Shown: positions 1 to 11,137 of the stretch, piece after piece
Layout: each line of letters opens with the position of its first letter
How positions within the stretch are numbered: the stretch's first letter is position 1
Source of the DNA: Oidiodendron maius Zn
Taxonomy: Eukaryota; Ascomycota; Leotiomycetes; Myxotrichaceae
Assembly: GCA_000827325.1 (NCBI GenBank)
Contig: KN832881.1
Location: 1,076,616 to 1,140,615 of the forward strand
Reading direction: 5' to 3'
Length of the DNA stretch: 64,000 bases
Notes under the pieces: generated by a model
Databases searched by the model: none
Told to the model about the DNA's origin: nothing
The model's input: the letters and a program-made list of their open reading frames with translations, nothing else
Made by a program: the position numbers and the translations under genes

Positions 1-1168
1 AAGGAAAGTGGTCGAGAGCGAGAGCGGGAGCGGGTAATGCTGGCAAAGCATAGGCCGGCGGCTGGCTAGGAGGGCCACCCGTTAATCTGTTGACTCGACG
101 TTGTTTTCGAACGCTGAGTGCAGATGGTTTATTTTGACCATCCGATTGGGAGCTCAATGCTAGCCTGTTCTTTGATGACAGAAGACTAGAGTAACATCTG
201 GCATCAAAATTCGGTCTTGGAGTGCTATTTTCACTACCTCTGCCCCAAACGCACGAGGTAGCATAGTGTCGATATATATTGTCAACTGTACCCCCATCCT
301 GTACTGAAATAAAGGGACTAGCCGTGTTTTGAGGACCTAAATATTGGTGAGACAATTTGCAATTATTGTCATCGGTTGCAACATCTGGCGTCGTGCAACT
401 ACTTGAGAGTTGGGCCTTGTTACCGACATCCAGAGACTTGCTTTTCCTTGGCGATCGAGGATGGTGAATGGGACAGATAATCTCGTCACTGATACATGAA
501 GGAAGTGGAGTTGCGAGCGTATCATTGACGCTTGCAGGTAAAAGTGCTGCTTTGTCCTCGCCTACCAAGTCTGAAGGCGGTATCCCAGAGATAGGGTGCG
601 TAATGTACCTGTTTCTGACTTCATCCTTACGACTTTTGCCAAGCGTATTGTCGGAGCAGATTTTAGAGGCATGTTCGAACAGATTGTCCGGGTTCTTTGA
701 AGTTACCGGAGAATTCTGAAATGAAACCGCGCTTTCTTCAAAACGGACGTCCTGCAAGCTGCCGGAAGCATTTTCGGACCTGCTTCTCCCAAGGCCAGAT
801 GTAATGGAAAGATACGCAGTTGGAAGATCGTGGAAAACAGCTCTAATAGGAGTTTTTCTAGTGCCTGATAAGATAGAAGGGGTGGTATCTTGAGACACGG
901 ATCGCGAAAATGACACTGTTGGACTCAGTTGGATTTGGTGGTATGAGATCCCTGTGTTGCTGGTCCGTTCGTTTCCACTCACAAGCTTGTCCTCATGATC
1001 CTTCCCGTGCATCATCTGTCCATGATTATCTCTAGGCTCATCCGGCACCTCATGTGTCTTGTTTTTTAACGCTTCAGATCGAGAAAGGAGAGTGCCGGCA
1101 TTCCCATCGAGTAAGCCTGAGGGTTGGTCATCGAGCGAGCAAGTGGATGATAATAATCTTGCAGCCAT
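1..1168 (-). CDS. Unrecognised Ser-rich disordered protein, 3' end off window
   Basis: The minus strand has a frame with no stop from about 1204 down to base 1, roughly 400 codons, far longer than chance allows. The stop codon lies beyond the window edge. The first good ATG is at 1168 and the product starts MAARLLSSTCSLDD. It is rich in Ser, Pro, Asn and charged residues, with SP/TP sites (SPRKSKS, SPVTSKNP, SFSRS) and a Pro-Ala rich stretch at the visible end, so it looks disordered and phosphorylatable. I recognise no domain. A second ATG at 1255 is in the same frame but separated by one TAA (plus-strand 1205-1207). Either translation starts at 1168 or an upstream intron removes the TAA. 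Coding status is well supported; function is unknown. Confidence 0.75.
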   Translation of the reverse strand, partial: MAARLLSSTCSLDDQPSGLLDGNAGTLLSRSEALKNKTHEVPDEPRDNHGQMMHGKDHEDKLVSGNERTSNTGISYHQIQLSPTVSFSRSVSQDTTPSILSGTRKTPIRAVFHDLPTAYLSITSGLGRSRSENASGSLQDVRFEESAVSFQNSPVTSKNPDNLFEHASKICSDNTLGKSRKDEVRNRYITHPISGIPPSDLVGEDKAALLPASVNDTLATPLPSCISDEIICPIHHPRSPRKSKSLDVGNKAQLSSSCTTPDVATDDNNCKLSHQYLGPQNTASPFISVQDGGTVDNIYRHYATSCVWGRGSENSTPRPNFDARCYSSLLSSKNRLALSSQSDGQNKPSALSVRKQRRVNRLTGGPPSQPPAYALPALPAPALALDHFP

Positions 1169-2143
1169 CAGAAGAGCAGGACCAGGTCGCTTTGGGAGAT
1201 ACGCTTAGTACATTGAATGTCTCCTTCCTGCTAGAGGGGTGTTGCAGGGTCGCATGTCCGAACTAAGAGGCGCCTGGTGCCTCTATACGTGTACGGTGGT
1301 TGTTCGCAAGCAGTGAGAAAATGAGATCTGTTGTGTCAAGGGATTGGAGAGATGCAAGTATTAGAAACCAGAAAAATCTCCGAAGTTGCAGACGATCAAT
1401 GACGAATTGAAGTCGATGATAGTGAGTCCTCTTTGCGGGACTCAGATGAAAGACATGAAGAAAACTCGAGGACGCGAGCTTGACAATAAAGCCACAGAAC
1501 GCGAAATCGTAAAGTGTGTCGGAATTTTGACCGAGGGGGACTTGTACGAATTACAGTGAATATCTACCTACCAAATAGAGCTTTACTTTCATCGTATAGA
1601 ATCCAAAAACAAGAAATATAAAACCAAAACTCAGCAAGAGAGAGTTGGAAACACCCTACTATTACTTTCGAGGGGTTTTACTGAGCGACGAACAACTGAA
1701 CGCGATACAGGAGATGGACAGATAATACAGGATACTCTTGTACGGGAGCTTCCATTCACGAGTCTCCTGCCTTTTCGCGCCTACATGGATAGATGGACTG
1801 CTCTGGTTCTGTCCAGAAAAGCTACTTAATACACTCCTGTGGCTCAACAATCGCGCCTAGATAACAGTTTTATGGCTTGAATCTAAGAGAGATCTCACAT
1901 TACCTAAATATAAACTTCCTTGACAGAGACTGTGATACCTGCCTGACAACTTTGCCGTGTGTACCACTTGTGCTGCTTGTGAAGCAAGAGGCTTGAAGCT
2001 CGGGTGGTTGTTTGTGGAGATTACTAAGAGATTAATAATGTTATCTATCTGATGCTCGCCCCGCATATCAATCCGACGATAGCAGCCGGGAGCTTACCAC
2101 GAACTCATGCACTTGCCTGGTGCCTTCGACTTGCCCAAGCACC
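1169..2143. promoter_or_regulatory. Divergent intergenic region
   Basis: This stretch separates the start of the minus-strand disordered-protein gene from the start of the F-box gene. It presumably carries both promoters and the 5' leader of the left gene. A possible upstream exon of that gene may lie around 1190-1330. I see no other convincing coding frame or repeat. Confidence 0.4.
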
Positions 2144-4293
2144 ATGGCTCAGCTTGACTCTCTTCCTACTGAAATAATTCTCCATGTCGCGCAGTGTATG
2201 TTGGCTTGGTCTAGCATTCTTCAAACTCATTTTTGTGAGGGTTTTCATCCGCGTGCTAACATTTAAGTCTGCGTCCAGTTCTGAATCCTCTGGCCATAGT
2301 TAATCTCCAGCTCGTTTGTAAGAGACTTCTCGAACTTGGCCGAGATGATGCCCTTTGGCGCGAACAAAGTTTCTTGGAATCATCCTTTTTGGAGCACATT
2401 CGCCGTCGCCGCGAGATCCTAGCGCAACCTAGGCAAAGCGAGGATTCGCAAATTCGTGATCTTGCACGAGCATTGGCGGATGGTAGCGGGTTGGGGGAGT
2501 TGAGGCAGGTTAAGCCTCGCAAAGAAGCTCTCGATCTTAAGGCCCTATCGAATGAGAAAGTACGAATTCGCGCCAACTGGGATCCTGTTTTTCCAGGCGA
2601 GAAGGTTAATTGGTATGATGAATACATAACACGGCATGCTCCAATCTCTACCAGTTGGTTACAACAGCCCCGCAATCGAGAGAGCCCAGAGCGAGAGTAT
2701 CTCGAGGTGCGTGGAGTTGCGCTTTATACTCAACCAACTGATGTCGAATCAACGTTTGCTGTTGCACCTTTGGACGATGGCAGCTTGTGTCTCTGGGACA
2801 TCAATGGTACTAGAGGCCGTAAGGGTGCTATTTGGCAGAGGAGCAAGCCCGGAATTCTATCGGTTGATCCCCATGCTCAAGCCGGGCCTGGCAGGCGCTC
2901 AAAAATGGTGAGCACAGGAGTAACGGAGTGCATATCAATTGATAATTTCCGAAATAGAGCATATGTTGCTGTACAGAGTAGTACGAACCCCCCCTCCCTT
3001 TCCCCGCCTTTATATTTTTGCAGTCGTTGATGGTTCATTCCTTTATTTGATTTGTTCCTTGAGGTCGATAGACAGTCATCCAAGTGGCAGATTAGAGCAC
3101 ATTATTGTCCCATCCACTTGAGCAATGCAGCTAATGTATTCAAAGCCCTTGTCGAAATCGATCTTGAGACTCTTTCGACCATAAGACTAGAGAATTTTCC
3201 CTTCTCAATTACCGCTTTATCAAAGGCCAACTTCCCAACTCCCTTGACCGTAGGGACGAATCTGTCTCTACACCTTCATGACACGCGATCTAGAAGCCCT
3301 GCTGGTAAGGTGTTTGGAAACTCTGAGAAGCTTGACACAATCACTGGCATGGGGCCATCCCGCCGAAACGCTGGATCTCAAATGTATCCCGGCATACGCA
3401 AACCAGAACCGATCTCACTTTCTACCCATTTGTATCAACCGGGACCGTTAAGTATTCTCCATTTACCACTATTTGGGGACGAATTGAGCGGCAGTGGTGA
3501 AATATACGTTGCGGGGCGTTTTCCTAGCATTCTAAACTATGAACGTCGAACGTTCCCGAAATTAAGAGGTACTATCCATTCTGGTGCCCGGTTGTGCAGC
3601 ATGACATCTCTTCCATATCCGTTCTCCTCGCTAGAGAAAGACCTCGCTAGACAAGGCGAGCTGTCTATGGATCAAGTTTTAGAAGCAAAAACACGGCCCG
3701 GGAAGACTTTGATTGCCTGCGGTGAGTATAATAGCAAGGGTTCGTTGGAGATGTATGGACTATCTCCATATCCTGAGAGGAAGCCAACTTCGACCGGAAC
3801 GACCACTGGTGGTACATTGCAAAACTCGGCGACGAAGAATCGACAAACGTCCTCGAGCTCGAAACTCCTGAGTGTATTGAACCATGGCACTCAGATTGTA
3901 ATTTCCGATGGTGGTGGAAACTTAAAATGGATGGAGCGAGACGGTTTTACAGAAGCTAGGAGATGGAACACGGCTGATGGCAGTGTTGGAGCCCCACGTG
4001 GGATCTTTGGCACTCTCGGAGATTCGTACATGGATTCTGGATCTGGCGACATCGTCATCAAAATTCTGGAAAACAAAGGCGAGTTGATCCTGTGGACGGG
4101 TGAGAAGATAGGACTTTTAAGCTTTTCGAGCAAGCCGGGGTTCTCAGCGGAAAGCTTTGAGCATGCTGCTAAGACAGCCGAAGAGGCTCGTTTAGAACGA
4201 GAGGAACGAATTTATTCCAGGACGATGCGCCGAGCGTTGGAACACCAAGCCAACGAGGTGAGGTACGTTAGGGGTCTCGGCATCGGGTTGTGA
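2144..4293 (+). CDS. F-box protein
   Basis: Three exons (2144-2195, 2279-2977, 3146-4293) join in frame to give 632 residues. The F-box occupies about residues 5-45: LPTEIILHVAQ, then the splice junction, then FLNPLAIVNLQLVCKRL. F-box proteins bind Skp1 and recruit substrates to an SCF ubiquitin ligase. The first intron has branch GTGCTAAC and acceptor CCAG; the second has branch GCTAATG and acceptor AAAG and is less certain. Downstream segments such as SLCLWDING (near residue 187) and GGNLKWMERDG (near 508) look like WD-type beta-propeller blades, although full WD40 repeats are not clear. The last 35 residues are charged and probably helical. Substrate unknown. Confidence 0.85.
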
Positions 4294-5564
4294 GGAAGTG
4301 AGTTCTCTTGAATGAGATTGTCTTGCCAACAAGCAGCTGCGGAGGACCCCAAGAGGCGTTGACGCGCTGGCGACCTTGCATCTGTCCTGGAGAATGAGCT
4401 GCTGCGATGCCGGACACGGGGCACGGGACACAGGACATAGGACACAGGACACAGGACACAGGGCACCGAGAGGTTAGCCTGGCTTCTACAATCGTCCATT
4501 GTGCAGATCCCATCAGATCTCTTGTCCAATTTCACATTATGCTATCAATTCGACTCCCCATTCCCCACACCTCCTGTCGTTGGTTCTGGCGTAAACATCT
4601 TTGGCCCGGCTTGACAGCATGACATCGAGGCATGACCGATACTTAAATCTAGGATCTTTCTTGTCCATTCTGAGAGAGTAAGGCGGTTGACATCCGTAAG
4701 GCGCAGCTCTACCTGTTGGCCGACGGTCTTGGTGCTTAGCAGGTTGCTTTGCCCCGTACTAGAAAGTTGACAGCTGGACGTGGAGCACGGCCGCCGCCAG
4801 CCTCGTTTCCTCACTCACTCGCTACGTGGGCCGCATCGTGGACATATACGGAACATCCAGCGGAGATCCCGGGATGCCTAGAGTTTCCATAACGTCTCTT
4901 CCATTATTTTCCGGCATGGAGAGAGAATCGCTAAGTCGCCTCACTCCAAGCATTCGGGACGGACAACAAGCGAGGAGGCGATCCGAGCTTCACATCCAAT
5001 CAATTTCAAGGCGCCAGTCTCCCCAACGTGTACATGCCATGATTCCCGACCCGACCGCTAGATGGCCTCTGGCAAGCGACAGCATGGCTCACCGCTTGGA
5101 ATGTTCACGTCCTTTGGCTCTAAATGCCTTCTGTTGAGTGGCACAGACACGAAGCTTGTCCTGGATCGCCCCGTGATTCAATAGTTGCGCAGGCGCTGCG
5201 GCCGCCAGGACAAACCCACCAAACAATTCAACAATGCTACCAACCTGTGCATATTTGACGGGCTTTTTCGCAGGGAGTATCAAGTCCCGCTCTTTCTGAG
5301 CGATCGCTGAATGTTAACTCCAATCCTCTCTTTCTCTCTCTCACTCTTGCTCTATCTCCCTGTGTTCCACTATTTCGCGCCGACCTGCGTTGCTCTTGTC
5401 AGCCTTACTTTCCGCCCTCTGCGGCTATATACTGTCATTTTCGATCTGGCTACATAATTTCTTGCCAAATAGCTGCCATTCATACGGAACTGCGTCTGGT
5501 CCATGGTTCCCCTCCTCCGCTGAGGGTGTGTTGTGTACTGCATTTCTCATATCGTCTCTTTCCC
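4294..5564. other. Intergenic region between F-box and SprT-like genes
   Basis: About 1.3 kb with no convincing gene. It holds a heptamer minisatellite near 4412 and, at about 5325-5362, a CT-rich tract (ctctctttctctctctcact) typical of fungal promoters and 5' leaders, probably belonging to the SprT-like gene. A 103-codon frame at 4826-5137 has no recognisable features and I do not call it. Confidence 0.4.
4412..4466. repeat. GGACACA heptamer minisatellite
   Basis: About seven to eight imperfect head-to-tail copies of a 7-base unit (ggacaca, with variants gggcacg and ggacata) lie about 120 bp downstream of the F-box stop codon. The tract is noncoding. Confidence 0.85.
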
Positions 5565-6572
5565 ATGGCTGGGCCTGTTAAACAAGCCAGAGATAACAGA
5601 CCGATCTCCAAGAGATACAGACATGTTAGAAGAGCGATTTCTTTGGCCCGTCGCCGCGAGTCCTCATCTCGGCGACTTCCTGTCGAGTGGGGGGAATACC
5701 GTTCCTCACCACGTTCAATACCACAGCAACGGATGCAACCACCACCAGAGCAAGCGGTGCCGGTGGCAATAACGGTTCCATATGGTCGGGCATCATCTCT
5801 AGATACGGCACTCCAGCACACAGGCAGCATTCGAATGGAACGCACTTCATCAGGATCTTCGATCATCTCAGATGCTTCTTTCGAACCACGCCATAACTAT
5901 ACGTTCACCCGCTGTGACGCAGAAGCAGCTCACAGAGTAGAAATGCACTTCAAGTCCCTACCGCCTCATGACCAGCACGCAATGCAGCTGCGGAACTTGA
6001 TCAGATATCTGATTAAAAATCCTTTTCCAGTCGAAGATGAGGTCCTCCACAAAATATTGAAGCTAGCGGATTCGGTATTCTTTGGTGGTGTACTCTTTGG
6101 TCGAGTCAGGTGGGAGTGGTCAAATCCCTCGCAACCACGGTTCGAGACTGAATTGATCGGCACGACGGCCCTAAGGGAAGCAGCTCAGGGCGGATATGAA
6201 ACACTCATTGTGCTCTCCGAGCCAATTCTTAAGCATCCGGACTATGACCGACGACTGCTACTCTCAGCCTTCTTGCATGAACTAGTCCACTGTTACTTGT
6301 TTATTCAGTGTGGATTTACTGCTAGATCGCATGGAGGGCATACGGATGGATTCCATGCTATCGTCGGAATCATCGACAAGTGGGCTGGAAGTGGCTACCT
6401 CCGGCTGTGCGAAATGAAAGCTAACCTGAATCATTTTCTAAATGATCGAGGCAGAGTCATAGACGTGAAACTTGGAACTTTAAGAGGCCACCGCCATGAT
6501 GGCTGTAACCAGAGCCCGGGCCCGCAGGGAGAGTACCTGGAGACCGCTGGTTTCAATCCAGGTTGGGTTTGA
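5565..6572 (+). CDS. SprT-like zinc metalloprotease
   Basis: Single-exon gene of 335 residues from ATG 5565 (MAGPVKQ). The first 110 residues are Arg/Ser/Pro-rich and probably disordered. The SprT-like domain spans about residues 125-305. The catalytic HELVH motif is at residues 238-242; H238 and H242 bind zinc and E239 is the general base. A downstream GGHTDGFH stretch (H259 or H264) gives the third zinc ligand, as in Spartan/Wss1-type proteases. That family cleaves proteins crosslinked to DNA; whether this member does so is inference. I see no obvious C-terminal zinc ribbon. An upstream GTG in frame is not a plausible start. Confidence 0.85.
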   Translation: MAGPVKQARDNRPISKRYRHVRRAISLARRRESSSRRLPVEWGEYRSSPRSIPQQRMQPPPEQAVPVAITVPYGRASSLDTALQHTGSIRMERTSSGSSIISDASFEPRHNYTFTRCDAEAAHRVEMHFKSLPPHDQHAMQLRNLIRYLIKNPFPVEDEVLHKILKLADSVFFGGVLFGRVRWEWSNPSQPRFETELIGTTALREAAQGGYETLIVLSEPILKHPDYDRRLLLSAFLHELVHCYLFIQCGFTARSHGGHTDGFHAIVGIIDKWAGSGYLRLCEMKANLNHFLNDRGRVIDVKLGTLRGHRHDGCNQSPGPQGEYLETAGFNPGWV

Positions 6573-7117
6573 CTGGTCGTTCCCTCCGCGTCGAAAGGCT
6601 ACACAATATAGATTATGGGCATGAGTGAACGAATCTCTTTCTTATCTGTTCTTGGTTTAAGAACGGCGGCGTTGCTCTGGGTTAGTAAGCATACTTGTGA
6701 GCTTTTTTCAGGAGTTTTATCACTTGATGGCACATATACCACGTCGTTTGACTGGAAAGACGGAAATCATGCATTATCCCTACAAAGCGTCCCATTCAAG
6801 AAGCAAAGTTCAAGTTAGATTTCAATATAGTGTGTTTATTAGATACGCTTCCTTTTTTTCATCCTGAGACTCCTCATGCTCAAAGTGAGGCGACAGAGTC
6901 GAGTCGAGTGGTCAAATCATGCACTTTTGGCCCACTTAAAAGATCGAAGCGAGCTGAAGTAGCGTGGCAACATCATGCCTGGCACCAATCACAAAAAGTG
7001 ATTCAAGAAGGCTCATATTTTCATGATCATGATAGGATCCAATGCTTTCTCTATAAAACGCCCTTGACCATTTCCTAATAGCCTAAGATCCTAAGTCCAA
7101 TGCTGATCTCCTCAATG
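6573..7117. other. Convergent intergenic region
   Basis: 545 bp between the 3' ends of the SprT-like gene and CHK1. Short open frames show no recognisable protein features. It probably contains both 3' UTRs and polyadenylation signals. Confidence 0.4.
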
Positions 7118-8910
7118 CTACCCACCAGGGATATAAACCCCGTCCTTACATAGTACTACTACATTCTTGAAGAATCGTCGCCATTCCAAGGGATCACCCT
7201 TGACTTTAACGAATCGAACTTCAAGGAGTTCCGCCTCTCCAGTCATATACGTGTCGATGATAATGTCACCCATTAGGCCACACTGTCTGCCGTCCACGGT
7301 TTTAACCTTGAACCACGCGGCATGATTTCGGGACTGCATCTGAGGAGCAGGGGGAGTGGGCACGTTGAGCTGGTGCAAAGCAGCGCTCAGCATCTGCAAA
7401 AGGTGGGACGCATTGAGGTGCGAGAAGAAGCGAGTAAGTGAGTAGCTGGGGACGATGTCTCGGAAACGTTGGGCGTGTTGGGTCAGGCTCATTGGGACGG
7501 TAGGCGCTGGGGCGAACTGGCTCATGCTAGGTTCGTCGGCAAGAGAACTGAGGCCAGACGGACTTGTGGACCTGGAGTGCAGACTGGCATCACCAGCCCT
7601 CGTCGGTTGCGTAGAACTGAACGCCCCAGCATTGATTCGAGGAGGTCGTTCCCAGTCAAACATAATATCATTGATGGGTGCTTCGGGCTGTGTAAGCGCA
7701 AATCTCGGGTTCTGGTCCTCGGAATCGAGATCCATGGTGTCCTGGCTCTGGCGGGGGTTTCGCTGTGAGGCTGCGGGCTGCTGGCTGAAATCGATGTGCA
7801 GATTCTCTAGCATCTGGGCTGCCATGCCGAGAGGGTCCGCCATCTTTCCATCTTGGGTGAGGAGGGGATTCTTCCTCGTATACCAAGGATGAAGCTTAAT
7901 ACGCTCAAAATTATATCGATTGTGTGTCTCTACATTCAGCATACCCCGCAGCAGAGATAGAACAGATGCGGGGAGCTTTTGCCATAGGTCATCTGTACTT
8001 CGGCCTGCTGTGCGACTAAATTCCTGAAACTCCCAGCTCGAGGAAGTTGGCTCATCCCACGGAGTATTGCCCACCAGCAGGACGAAGAGAACGACGCCAC
8101 AGGACCATATGTCGACAAGGTTCGCTGCATAGCCAGGTGCCTTGGAATTCTTATTCTGGGGATTCTTTGAGCAGGTAATGACCTCGGGAGCAATATACGG
8201 AGGACTGCCACACATCGTGGTACTGAGTTTTGTCTGCCCGTTATGTTCGAAGAGAGTAGCCAGACCAAAATCGGCGATTTTGAGGTTGCCCGTATCGGAA
8301 AGGAGAATATTTTCTGGCTTAATATCCCTGTGTCCCACACCTTTCGAGTGCATGTAGCTCACCCCACTGATCAACTGAGTGAAATAGAAGTGGGCGATAT
8401 CCTCGCTGACCCCAACGTCTGCCTCGATTTTGTCGAACAAGTCCCCACCTTCAGCGTATTCCATAGCGATCCATCTCCATACTGGATCCTCTCCGGTCGC
8501 AAACCACTCTATGATATTGGGATGCTGGCCAACGTGGGAGTGTAGGGATACCTCCATAGCAATCTGCTTTGCGGAAATCCGGCCATGCTTGACAGCGTAT
8601 GCCTTATGGATGAATTTGACGGCAAAGACGGGATTTGACGCTGCCGGTGGTATGGCCTTCTTTATCCTGCAGGTATCAGCACCCTTCACACTTAATCATA
8701 AGCCAAGACATACGAGGCATATGCTCCTCTCCCAATTGTCTTTGATATGATCCGGAAAGGCAGGTCGCCAGGAAGAGGGTCCAGTTGAGACTGCATGGGA
8801 AGATTTGTTAGCCTTGTCATGGGTAGTGCGTGAGATGCATGAGCAAATATAAGGAACGACTTGAAAACGTCTGTCTCGACTATCATACTTATGCTGAGTC
8901 TACTTACCAT
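7118..8910 (-). CDS. CHK1: Checkpoint kinase CHK1
   Basis: Three exons (8908-8910, 8714-8790, 7118-8666) encode 542 residues. The first coding exon is only the ATG. It is followed by a canonical intron (GTAAGT donor, GGCTAAC branch, GCAG acceptor), giving a start MSQLDPLPG. The kinase domain spans about residues 12-285: glycine loop GRGAYAS, ATP-anchoring K44 in AVKF, HRDIKPEN with catalytic D141, and DFG with D159. A variable linker follows. The C-terminal region (WFKVKTVDGRQCGLMGDIII to VYIPGG) matches the Chk1 regulatory KA1-like end. CHK1 transmits DNA-damage and replication-stress signals to block mitosis. It is divergent from a UBE2C-type E2 gene. Confidence 0.93.
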
Positions 8911-9325
8911 GTCCAAAGATGGTCTGTCGACCACAACCAAACCAGCTCAATTTTCTACCCAAATCCAATGAGTTGTGTTATGATCGCGTGCGGGTTTCAA
9001 GGCGCGTCGCCTAGTGCGCGCTGATTGGCGGGTATGGCAGGCGGTCTTGTCAGCCTTGCGCGTTGTCCTGGGGAACGGAGGAACATGCCATGAGGCCGAG
9101 TAAATAAGAAAGACGCCACCACCAGCTCTCACCTCTTAAGTATCTACAAGACCAACCGCAACCCCAATCTCTTGCCTTTGCCCTCTGCTTCCAGCCTCTT
9201 GCTTTTTGCGCTGCTGCTGCTTTGAGTTATTGCTATTCGGCGAAACGTCATTGTCTCCATTCCTTGATTTCCTCGCGATCCTGACTTCCCCTCGCTGCAT
9301 TGCACCTCACATCTTACTTCTCACC
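8911..9325. promoter_or_regulatory. Bidirectional promoter of CHK1 and UBE2C-like genes
   Basis: 415 bp separate the two divergent start codons. An inverted CCAAT box (ATTGG, 9024-9028) is present. GC-rich ggcgcgtcgcc at about 9001-9011 contains ACGCG on the minus strand, the core of the MCB element bound by MBF-type G1/S regulators. The sites are seen in sequence; their use is inference. Confidence 0.5.
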
Positions 9326-9976
9326 ATGAACTATGAAATGGAGGATACACAGAATTCAGCACCCGGTAGCCTTCCCCCGGCGCAAGCCGCAAAACTGGGC
9401 GCCCCTCGTCGGGCTGCAGATGCCCAGAGCACGACCAAACGGTTGGTGTCAATTGTTCTCGTTTGCCTTCCTCACACGCTGACCTCAAGGCAGTTTACAA
9501 ACCGAATTGATGCAACTGATGACCTCGTCGGCCCCTGGCATATCCGCTTTCCCTTCCGCTGACGGTAACCTTCTCTCGTGGACCGCAACTATTGAAGGTC
9601 CTGACGATACGCCTTACGCCGGCCTTACCTTCAAGCTATCGTTCGCCTTTCCTTCCAATTACCCATACGCCCCTCCCACTGTCCTCTTCAAGACTCCGAT
9701 CTACCACCCCAATGTGGACTTCTCGGGAAGAATCTGCTTGGATATCCTAAAGGACAAGTGGACTGCTGCATATAATATCCAAACTGTTCTTCTGAGCCTG
9801 CAGAGCTTGCTCGGAGAGCCAAACAAGTGAGTTTGTCTCGTCGTATTTAATTATCTGTGCTGACCGTACATAGCGCCTCACCGTTGAACGGGGAGGCTGC
9901 AGAGCTCTGGGACAAGGACGCCGTTGAATTCAAGAGGAAGGTTTTGAGCAGGCACCGCGACATCGATGACGAGTGA
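9326..9976 (+). CDS. Ubiquitin-conjugating enzyme E2, UBE2C/Ubc11 type
   Basis: Three exons (9326-9441, 9494-9826, 9874-9976) encode 183 residues. After a roughly 37-residue disordered N-terminal extension typical of UBE2C, the UBC fold begins at [11 protein letters not shown]. The HPN motif (YHPNVD) and catalytic cysteine C120 in [12 protein letters not shown] are intact, followed by [12 protein letters not shown]. The UBE2C/UbcH10/S. pombe UbcP4 family primes ubiquitin chains for the anaphase-promoting complex and drives cyclin destruction. Intron 1 has an unusual GTTGGT donor but the join restores the family sequence exactly. It shares a promoter with CHK1. Confidence 0.92.
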
Positions 9977-10625
9977 AGGGGGAATGGTCGAAAGCAAGCC
10001 GCAGGATATCATAATGATGGTGCCAAGATGCGTAAGGGTGTAGACAGCCCCATGGTCTCTTGAGCTCGTTTTTGTTGCATTATCAAGGTAGTAGGTTAAG
10101 GAGTAATGGATTCCGGTCACTCGTTCTAATTTACGCATTGGAGAGCGTTGAATTGCTTCACAATACTTGAATAGAATTCAAGCACGGGGAGACTGCTGAT
10201 TCAATGGTTTGTGCCAGCTCTTTCGTAGAAGATCACTTGTGACAGACACTGTAGTAGAACAATTACCTTGTAAATTGGAATGGAATTGAAGCGAGATAGC
10301 ATCCTGACTGAACATGGGCGTTCTCCGCTCACCTGAAGGAGATTTTCTGCAGATAAATAATACTTCCGCTTCCAGATTTCTGGCTTCTGGCTAGACCGTG
10401 AATAGCTTTTGATGGTGGCTAGAGGAAGTTGAAAGGCTAGTGTGTTGAGGTCCCAATCACAATATTTCAATTCGACGTTACACAACGCGCACACAAATGC
10501 AAGCTCCACTGCATCCAGCCAGATACAGGCCAGCCAAACATGAGGTGCGAAGGTAGACCTTTTCATTCAGAAGCTAGCCAGCAGAATGCGAACTCCACCC
10601 AATTTATGCCACGAAGAAAGATCGC
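9977..10625. other. Convergent intergenic region
   Basis: 649 bp between the 3' ends of the E2 gene and RPL31. A 121-codon minus frame at 10201-10566 has no recognisable features and I regard it as chance. Confidence 0.4.
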
Positions 10626-11137
10626 CTACGCATCCTCAACAAGAGCAGTCTGCAGCCCCTTCGGGTCCTTAACATTAACGGCCTGAACGTAACTGTATAG
10701 CTTATGCACGGCACCCTCCTCGTCGTTACGCTTTCTCGAGATTCGTACACGTAGTCTGAACGGAACACCCTTGATACCAGCCTCCCACACCTTCTTGTTC
10801 AATTGGGGATCGAGACGGACGTCTGATGTACCCTGTAAATTTTTCAATATTAGCATTGTAGTGCCAGTCTCCTCTTGGGCTTGTAATCTTAGTGGAGGGT
10901 GGCTGTACCATTGCTTTTGTTGCGAAGGCTTTGATCTCTTTGATGGCCCGTGGAGCCCGCTTCTTGAATGTGACGCCATGGAGCTGCGAAATTTTATCAG
11001 TACTTCTCCCTTCATTCTATCTTCCAGTATATTCAACGTACCCTCTTGTGGAGGTGGATGGTGTATTCGCGCGCAACGACATCAGCAATCGCGGATCGGG
11101 TGGCCTTGGCCGCAGGCTTCTTAGTCTTCGTCGACAT
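10626..11137 (-). CDS. RPL31: 60S ribosomal protein eL31
   Basis: Three exons (11042-11137, 10909-10983, 10626-10832) encode 125 residues, the normal eL31 length. The product starts MSTKTKKPAAKATRS. It contains the family signatures EYTIHLHKR, FKKRAPRAIKEIKAFA and GTSDVRLDPQLNKKVWE, and ends in the basic LRVRISRKRNDEEG and YVQAVNVKDPKGL segments. eL31 sits near the polypeptide exit tunnel of the large ribosomal subunit. Introns near the 5' end of ribosomal protein genes are common in fungi. It is divergent from the RAX1-like gene. Confidence 0.96.

Noticed and set aside
4826-5137. 103-codon frame between the F-box and SprT-like genes
   Set aside because: No domain or splice context; composition not distinctive.
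10201-10566. 121-codon minus frame downstream of RPL31
   Set aside because: No recognisable features; lies between convergent 3' ends.
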